10,131 bases of DNA. Origin: Alistipes sp. Its GTDB lineage: Bacteria; Bacteroidota; Bacteroidia; Bacteroidales; Rikenellaceae. A program made the translations under genes and the position numbers. The notes beneath the pieces are model-generated. The model searched no databases. It was not told the DNA's origin and worked only from the letters and a program-made list of their open reading frames with translations. Shown piece after piece: positions 6,579 to 10,131 of the stretch. The stretch spans positions 1 to 10,131 of the forward strand of contig JAFOXS010000349.1 in the NCBI GenBank assembly GCA_017391665.1, in the 5' to 3' direction. The first letter of the stretch is position 1, and each line of letters begins with the position of its first letter.

Positions 6579-9152
6579 ATGAAAAAGATATTATTTGCCT
6601 TTTCGATGATCTTTGCGCTGGTCTCTTGCGTGAGCGAGGATCTGCCGCAGACTTCCATACCGCAGGAGGGTGACAAGGTGACACTCACATTTGGTGTGCA
6701 GATTCCCGAGGCGGGCGTGGCAACACGTTCGATGGCCGAGCCTGCCATCACATCCCTCAGCCTGCTGGTCTTCGATCAGAACGGTTACCTGGTGGAGACG
6801 GCACAAGCTTACGTCGGTGGCAGCACCTCGTGGGAAGACAAGACTACGCCCACAACCCCTACGGCAACGCAGAAATTCACCGTGACCCTGACCAAGACCT
6901 CGGCTTATCGTGCTATCCACTTTGTGGCAAATGCCGACGTGAGCGGCCTTGCAGATTTTGGTCACGAGGATGCTCTTATCCCCTCGCTGGTAAGCACAGA
7001 CGCCGACGATGCCTATTGGCAGCGTATGGAGTTTGCGAATGGTATTGCCAACACTTCAGGCACATACCTCAGCACAGACACCGTTGTTCCCCTGGTGCGT
7101 AACTTCGCAAAGGTGACTGTAACAGAGAGCCTCGATAACTTCGTGCTTGAGGGCTTTGTGGTGATGAACACCCGCTCGGAGGGTACCGTAGCAGCCTACA
7201 ACGCTCGTGAGCGTAAGTTTGCAAAGTTTGTCGATGTCGATGGCAAAACAGCACGCGCATATAGCGCAATGATTGCCGAGTATAATGGCTTTGAGGCAGG
7301 CGAGCAGCAGGACTCCAAGCCTGCGGATGCCGCCTTCACAACCGGAGCAAAATATGTTCGCGAGACCGCCGCAGGTGCAACCGATGGCACCAACCCTTAT
7401 ATCATCGTTAAGGGTAAGTGGGTAGCGTCGGGCACACCGACAGGCCAAACCGAATCGAAGTACTACCGTCTGGACTTTGTGAATGCAGGTGGCACATCAG
7501 GTTTGGCAGCAATCCTGCGTAACTTCTCTTACAACTTCAACATCACAAGCGTGGAGAAGGCTGGTATGTCGCTTGACGAGGTAATGAACGCCACCGAGGG
7601 CGAGAACAACCTCTCATTCCAGGAGGCTACGCAGTCGTTACTCAATATCTCGGACGGTACGGGTCAGCTTTTCGTGAGCGCAACCAACGTAACGCTGGTA
7701 AGCGACGAGCCTTATATCCTGATGTATAAGTATGTGCCAAATATCTCTACGGGCACGACAGCCAATGGCTCTGCTTCATACGCTCGCAAGGATGCTTACA
7801 ACGCAGATCGTAGTGCGTTTGAGTCAACCTATTATGATAGCGCAAAATCAGGCACAGTAGCTTCGCTTATCGCTGCGACTACCGACCCCGCGTTGAAGGC
7901 TTACTATCAGGAGTTCTCAGACTACAACTACATCACGTTGCAGCCCCGCGATCCGCAGCCAAACACTTTGGACGATGTGATCGTTATCACGGGTGGCGAG
8001 TTGGCACGTGAAGTGCGCTTTACACTGCAGGAGAAAATCGATATGACCGTCGAGGCGTATGATGGCGCAAGCAAAAATAGTGATAAGACGACTGACAACG
8101 AGGTTGCGCGCGCAACGGGTGAGAAGGTGTGGGTGGATATCACTATCCCCGCCAACCTTAGCCAGTATATCTTCCCGCTGGAGTTTGAGATCGAGGCTGG
8201 TGCGTTGAGTATCTATCCCGATGCTAATCCTAATACCAACGTGACCACCGCCGAACGTAATAATATGCCTGTGCGCACGGGTGCAACAATTGCGATCGAT
8301 GAGGCAACAGGCACGCTTAAGAGTGGTAATACCTTCCGCTTTGTGCGTACGCTGTCGCTGGCGGAGTATAATGCACTGAAGACGGCGGCAAATGGAGCCG
8401 AGACGGTAACCTTCACCTCGCAGTTCCTTACCAACAAGGCTGAAAGTGCATCGCAGGTGTATGTAGCAAATCACTACTTCAATACGGGTTTTGATGGGTT
8501 TGTGAATCCGAAGACTACTGCGAACTTTACAAATGTGGCTTTGAACGGTGGTGCATATTATGGTGCAAATCAAACGGTGACGCTCACATTCACGGCTCCT
8601 GATAGCACAGGCCCGATTAATGTGAAGTTGGAGAATATTGCAGGCCTTACCCCCACCGGCACAGCAAATGAGGATGGCACCTATACTACAACATATAGTG
8701 GAGGTACGCATACCTTGACCTTTACTACTAATAGTTGGGGTGGCTCACGTTCTGTAACGTTCAGTGCTGATACCTCTTCTGTTAAATACAATAGCGCAAC
8801 GGCATCTGCTACGGTGAATAAGATTCATATTGCAGCTGGGGACCTGAAAGTTTCTGGAATTAAGTATGCATCTGTAAGTGCAGGACCACTGGGTACTGGT
8901 TATGCTGAGACGGCAACGGTTACAATTGAGTATAATGGTAGTAACGTGGGTCAATTCTCAGTAAATAGAAATACAACGACTAATAGTGATGCATTTGACC
9001 TAACAGTAAATAATTTGTCTGAGAATAATTATCAAACTTTGACTATCAGTTTGAATTATTCTACAAGCTATATTTATAATTCTACCTCTGGTAAAGCTAC
9101 TACAACAATTGGAAATTTGGTAAATTGTACGCAAACGATTACATTTAACTAA
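6579..9152 (+). CDS. Very large fimbrial accessory/tip protein, multi-domain lipoprotein
   Basis: This 857-residue protein closes the operon. Its signal peptide ends LVSC (Cys17), and Thr-Arg-Ser gives a likely cut after Arg50. The first part is fimbrillin-like, with ITSLSLLVFDQNGYLV similar to the anchor's equivalent strand, AKVTVTESL, and LRNFSYNFNITSVEKAG near residue 312. Residues about 350-630 form a second region with YIFPLEFEIEAGAL, TFRFVRTLSLAEYNAL and SASQVYVANHYF, a pattern I associate with large Bacteroidales fimbria-linked proteins of the DUF4906 type, though I cannot confirm the family. Residues about 635-857 look like two Ig-like beta domains rich in Thr, Ser and Asn, encoded by A/T-rich DNA (about 22% G+C at 9001-9060). 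No von Willebrand A/MIDAS motif is visible, so it is not obviously like Mfa5. The 30-nt gap to gene 4 holds no promoter I can see, and a terminator follows. A tip or adhesin role is inferred from position and architecture. Confidence 0.7.
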   Translation: MKKILFAFSMIFALVSCVSEDLPQTSIPQEGDKVTLTFGVQIPEAGVATRSMAEPAITSLSLLVFDQNGYLVETAQAYVGGSTSWEDKTTPTTPTATQKFTVTLTKTSAYRAIHFVANADVSGLADFGHEDALIPSLVSTDADDAYWQRMEFANGIANTSGTYLSTDTVVPLVRNFAKVTVTESLDNFVLEGFVVMNTRSEGTVAAYNARERKFAKFVDVDGKTARAYSAMIAEYNGFEAGEQQDSKPADAAFTTGAKYVRETAAGATDGTNPYIIVKGKWVASGTPTGQTESKYYRLDFVNAGGTSGLAAILRNFSYNFNITSVEKAGMSLDEVMNATEGENNLSFQEATQSLLNISDGTGQLFVSATNVTLVSDEPYILMYKYVPNISTGTTANGSASYARKDAYNADRSAFESTYYDSAKSGTVASLIAATTDPALKAYYQEFSDYNYITLQPRDPQPNTLDDVIVITGGELAREVRFTLQEKIDMTVEAYDGASKNSDKTTDNEVARATGEKVWVDITIPANLSQYIFPLEFEIEAGALSIYPDANPNTNVTTAERNNMPVRTGATIAIDEATGTLKSGNTFRFVRTLSLAEYNALKTAANGAETVTFTSQFLTNKAESASQVYVANHYFNTGFDGFVNPKTTANFTNVALNGGAYYGANQTVTLTFTAPDSTGPINVKLENIAGLTPTGTANEDGTYTTTYSGGTHTLTFTTNSWGGSRSVTFSADTSSVKYNSATASATVNKIHIAAGDLKVSGIKYASVSAGPLGTGYAETATVTIEYNGSNVGQFSVNRNTTTNSDAFDLTVNNLSENNYQTLTISLNYSTSYIYNSTSGKATTTIGNLVNCTQTITFN

Positions 9153-9176
9153 CCAATCAGCAATCAAATATTGATC

Positions 9177-9203
9177 CAAGGGCGTCCCGCGCGGGCGCCC
9201 TTG
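9177..9203 (+). terminator. Terminator hairpin at the end of the pilus operon
   Basis: CAAGGGCG (9177-9184) pairs with CGCCCTTG (9196-9203), and after a one-base bulge CCC (9186-9188) pairs with GGG (9193-9195) around a GCGC loop. The stem is very G+C-rich and begins 25 nt after the stop codon at 9152. The T-tract is weak (TTGTTCGTTG), but stem strength and position support transcription ending here. Confidence 0.8.
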
Positions 9204-9274
9204 TTCGTTGTCTGAGTCGTGGGTGCGCGATAGTTTATATATATGTCATCACGTGCGAGTGCTGATCGAATATG
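9204..9274. other. Non-coding spacer, nothing recognised
   Basis: Between the terminator and the first palindromic repeat there is no ORF or promoter that I can support. The segment contains an alternating TATATATA run around 9236-9243. Confidence 0.5.
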
Positions 9275-9314
9275 GAGATTCCCATCGCCACGCATAGCGT
9301 GGCGGGGAATGACG
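9275..9314. repeat. Palindromic repeat, copy A (REP-like)
   Basis: This 40-bp element begins GAGATTCCCATCG and ends GGGGAATGACG. ATTCCC (9278-9283) pairs with GGGAAT (9305-9310) and, after an AT bulge, CGCCACGC (9286-9293) pairs with GCGTGGCG (9297-9304) around an ATA loop. The long near-perfect hairpin and the related copy 59 bp downstream suggest a dispersed intergenic palindromic repeat. Confidence 0.75.
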
Positions 9315-9333
9315 TGATAAGAGGTTGAATATA

Positions 9334-9373
9334 GAGATTCCCATCGTCGGGCTGCGCCCTCCGGGGAATGACG
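9334..9373. repeat. Palindromic repeat, copy B
   Basis: This is a second 40-bp element with the same ends as copy A (GAGATTCCCATCG, GGGGAATGACG) but a different core, in which GGG pairs with CCC around CTGCG. The similarity also extends upstream: GAATAT precedes both copies. Conserved outer arms with a changed core indicate one repeat family with variable centres. Confidence 0.7.
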
Positions 9374-9441
9374 TGTGGGGTTTGGCTGTGCCCTCCGGGG
9401 AATGACGTGTGGGGTTTGGCTGTGCCCTCCGGCGAATGACG
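9350..9441. repeat. 34-bp tandem repeat, about 2.7 copies
   Basis: Units start at 9350, 9384 and 9418, each beginning GGCTG(C/T)GCCCTCCGG and continuing with GAATGACG; the first two end TGTGGGGTTT. The third is partial and has one C for G change (9433). The array grows out of the right half of palindromic copy B, as if that half had been duplicated twice. The units abut without unique spacers, so this is not a CRISPR array. Confidence 0.8.
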
Positions 9442-9588
9442 AGGGTTGTTCGAAATGTACAAATGTGCGATGAGGCATTGGTATTTATCGTGCCGCAGGA
9501 GCTTTGTGGTGGGTGAAAATTCTCTATATATAATATAGGTAGTGCCGAAAACGATATTTTTTTAACTTTTTCGCAAAAAAAACTTTCA
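9442..9588. other. Non-coding A/T-rich spacer, nothing recognised
   Basis: No ORF or RNA gene is supported here. The right part is strongly A/T-rich with T and A tracts (9555-9582), as often found upstream of strong Bacteroidetes stable-RNA promoters, where it may act as an UP-like element. TTTTT-CGC-AAAAA near 9567-9579 could form a weak hairpin. Confidence 0.4.
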
Positions 9589-9624
9589 TTTGCTTTTTAA
9601 TTAGGGAAAGAGTAGTTATATTTG
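9589..9624 (+). promoter_or_regulatory. Candidate upstream promoter P1 of the tRNA operon
   Basis: TATATTTG (9617-9624) fits the Bacteroidetes -7 element TAnnTTTG. A TTTG lies at 9589-9592, but the 24-nt spacing exceeds the usual 19-21, so the -33 element may instead be the T-rich run at 9594-9598. The A/T-rich upstream region and the following TTTGCACTCG resemble ribosomal RNA promoters of this phylum. Confidence 0.5.
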
Positions 9625-9639
9625 CACTCGATTTTCCGA

Positions 9640-9677
9640 CTTTGGTTTTGCAAAGAGGTAATCACTGTTCTTTGAAC
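9640..9677 (+). promoter_or_regulatory. Candidate antitermination leader (hairpin plus boxA-like motif)
   Basis: CTTTG (9640-9644) pairs with CAAAG (9651-9655) around a 6-nt loop, and eleven bases later TGTTCTTTGAAC (9666-9677) resembles boxA (E. coli TGCTCTTTAACA). The hairpin-then-boxA order is that of E. coli rrn leaders, where NusB/NusE bind boxA. The motif lies between P1 and P2, so only P1 transcripts would carry it. Confidence 0.4.
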
Positions 9678-9739
9678 GAGCGAAGTAGGGCGGTATTTGC
9701 AGAAAAATGCACGGCAGATGTAAAAAATCTCCCGAAAAA

Positions 9740-9770
9740 TTTGCAAATATAAAAAATATCCCTACCTTTG
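9740..9770 (+). promoter_or_regulatory. Promoter P2 of the tRNA operon, Bacteroidetes consensus
   Basis: TTTG (9740-9743) and TACCTTTG (9763-9770) are separated by 19 nt, an exact match to the Bacteroidetes primary-sigma consensus TTTG-N19-21-TAnnTTTG. Transcription should begin around 9777, some 14 nt before the first tRNA. Confidence 0.85.
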
Positions 9771-9790
9771 CATCCCGTAACGGTTGAAAT

Positions 9791-9864
9791 GCCGATGTAG
9801 CTCAGTTGGCCAGAGCACGTGATTTGTAATCTCGGGGTCGTGGGTTCGAATCCCTCCATCGGCT
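9791..9864 (+). tRNA. tRNA-Thr (anticodon UGU)
   Basis: The acceptor arms GCCGATG (9791-9797) and CATCGGC (9857-9863) pair fully, with T9864 as discriminator. The D arm is GCTCAGTTGGCCAGAGC. The anticodon loop TTTGTAA places TGT at 9825-9827; its stem has one T-T mismatch (9820/9832). The T loop is TTCGAAT. CCA is not encoded: the discriminator is followed by CCTTGA, so the CCA-adding enzyme must supply it. Confidence 0.95.
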
Positions 9865-9879
9865 CCTTGAATGTCAAGG
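9865..9879 (+). other. Hairpin immediately after tRNA-Thr
   Basis: CCTTGA (9865-9870) pairs perfectly with TCAAGG (9874-9879) around ATG. It begins at the base after the tRNA discriminator, so it could serve 3'-end processing of the precursor. No T-tract follows, so it is not a terminator. Confidence 0.5.
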
Positions 9880-9902
9880 AGAAAGACCAACTGCAAAATA
9901 TT

Positions 9903-9985
9903 GGGAAGATACCAGAGTGGCCAAATGGGGCAGACTGTAAATCTGCTGGCGTACGCCTTCGGTGGTTCGAATCCATCTCTTCCCA
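9903..9985 (+). tRNA. tRNA-Tyr (anticodon GUA)
   Basis: This is an 83-nt class II tRNA. GGGAAGA (9903-9909) pairs with TCTTCCC (9978-9984), with A9985 as discriminator. The anticodon loop CTGTAAA places GTA at 9937-9939 on a five-pair stem (GCAGA/TCTGC). A long variable arm follows, then GGTTCGAATCC as T arm. CCA is not encoded. Confidence 0.95.
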
Positions 9986-10057
9986 CTACTTGAAACCGAT
10001 CGGGGTTGCAAACGTCTGATGAGGACACAATGAAGCGCTCTGATGCGGTTTATTTTT

Positions 10058-10130
10058 GCGGAAGTAGCTCAGTTGATAGAGCATTAGCCTTCCAAGCTAA
10101 GGGTCGCGAGTTTGAGCCTCGTCTTCCGCT
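10058..10130 (+). tRNA. tRNA-Gly (anticodon UCC)
   Basis: GCGGAAG (10058-10064) pairs with CTTCCGC (10123-10129); T10130 is the discriminator and the window ends one base later. The anticodon stem TTAGC/GCTAA holds loop CTTCCAA with TCC at 10091-10093. The T loop reads TTTGAGC instead of the usual TTCGA form. With the two tRNAs before it, it forms the Thr-Tyr-Gly order of E. coli thrU-tyrU-glyT. Confidence 0.95.
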
Positions 10131-10131
10131 C

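Noticed and set aside
7917..8711. 264-codon open frame on the minus strand inside gene 5
   Set aside because: The translation is rich in Cys, Arg and Ile with no domain or signal, and the + strand frame encodes a coherent fimbrial protein. It is a shadow frame.
6579..9152. von Willebrand A domain (as in Mfa5) in gene 5
   Set aside because: No DxSxS MIDAS motif is present. The DSAKS segment near residue 422 does not fit the spacing.
9350..9441. Possible CRISPR array
   Set aside because: Units are 34 bp and directly adjacent without unique spacers, and no cas genes are in the window.
9164..9478. Minus-strand ORF of about 104 codons (and an overlapping one) through the repeat region
   Set aside because: It is made almost wholly of the palindromic and 34-bp repeats read through, giving repeated Pro/Arg/His-rich peptide, with no start context or family likeness. 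Such ORFs are a usual artefact of intergenic repeats.
9819..10019. Short ORFs crossing the tRNA genes on both strands
   Set aside because: They overlap complete tRNA structures and have no coding features. They arise from open frames through tRNA sequence.
10013..10036. CTGATGA followed by GAAG, resembling a hammerhead ribozyme core
   Set aside because: The GAAA core reads GAAG, the sequence between cannot form a proper stem II, and no stem I or III pairs were found. It is a chance match in the tRNA spacer.

Overview
The window reads as a chromosomal segment from a Bacteroidales bacterium; the genus cannot be fixed from sequence alone. Three things support this. The protein genes encode lipoprotein fimbrillins of the FimA/Mfa1 (type V pilus) kind, which are typical of that order. 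Gene starts lack Shine-Dalgarno motifs and are preceded by A/T-rich stretches. The tRNA promoter is a perfect match to the Bacteroidetes primary-sigma consensus (TTTG, 19 nt, TAnnTTTG).

Layout. 88-9152 is a five-gene pilus locus on the + strand: a major fimbrillin-like subunit (88-1302), an intrinsic terminator and hairpin-rich spacer (1303-1505), a FimB/Mfa2-type anchor lipoprotein (1506-2432), then three large accessory subunits (2444-4099, 4113-6548, 6579-9152) separated by 11, 13 and 30 nt. A strong terminator at 9177-9203 closes the unit. 9204-9590 is non-coding and holds palindromic and 34-bp tandem repeats. 9589-9770 is a promoter/leader region for a tRNA operon, with two candidate promoters flanking a small hairpin and a boxA-like motif. 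9791-10130 holds tRNA-Thr(UGU), tRNA-Tyr(GUA) and tRNA-Gly(UCC). This anticodon order equals the start of the E. coli thrU-tyrU-glyT-thrT-tufB cluster, so tRNA-Thr(GGU) and tuf are expected just past the right edge.

How the pilus genes fit together. All five proteins start with a lipoprotein signal peptide. Three of them (genes 1, 4, 5) carry a Thr-Arg-Ala/Ser site at residues 46-51, where P. gingivalis fimbrillins are cut by arginine-specific protease to open the groove for strand-exchange polymerisation. The anchor lacks such a site, as expected for a subunit that stays lipid-anchored. The major subunit and the anchor end in a similar 13-residue tail beginning with Trp. The three accessory proteins instead run on past the equivalent region into extra domains, so they are candidates for the pilus tip; gene 4 ends in a C-type-lectin-like or DUF1566-like Cys/Trp-rich domain. 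DNA composition drops sharply in G+C where those extra domains begin, suggesting exchange of tip modules. The terminator directly after the major subunit would give high major-subunit output and lower anchor/tip output.

The general system (type V fimbriae) is known. The parts most likely to be new are the domain-swapped tip proteins, the structured intercistronic control region and the rrn-like leader of the tRNA operon.
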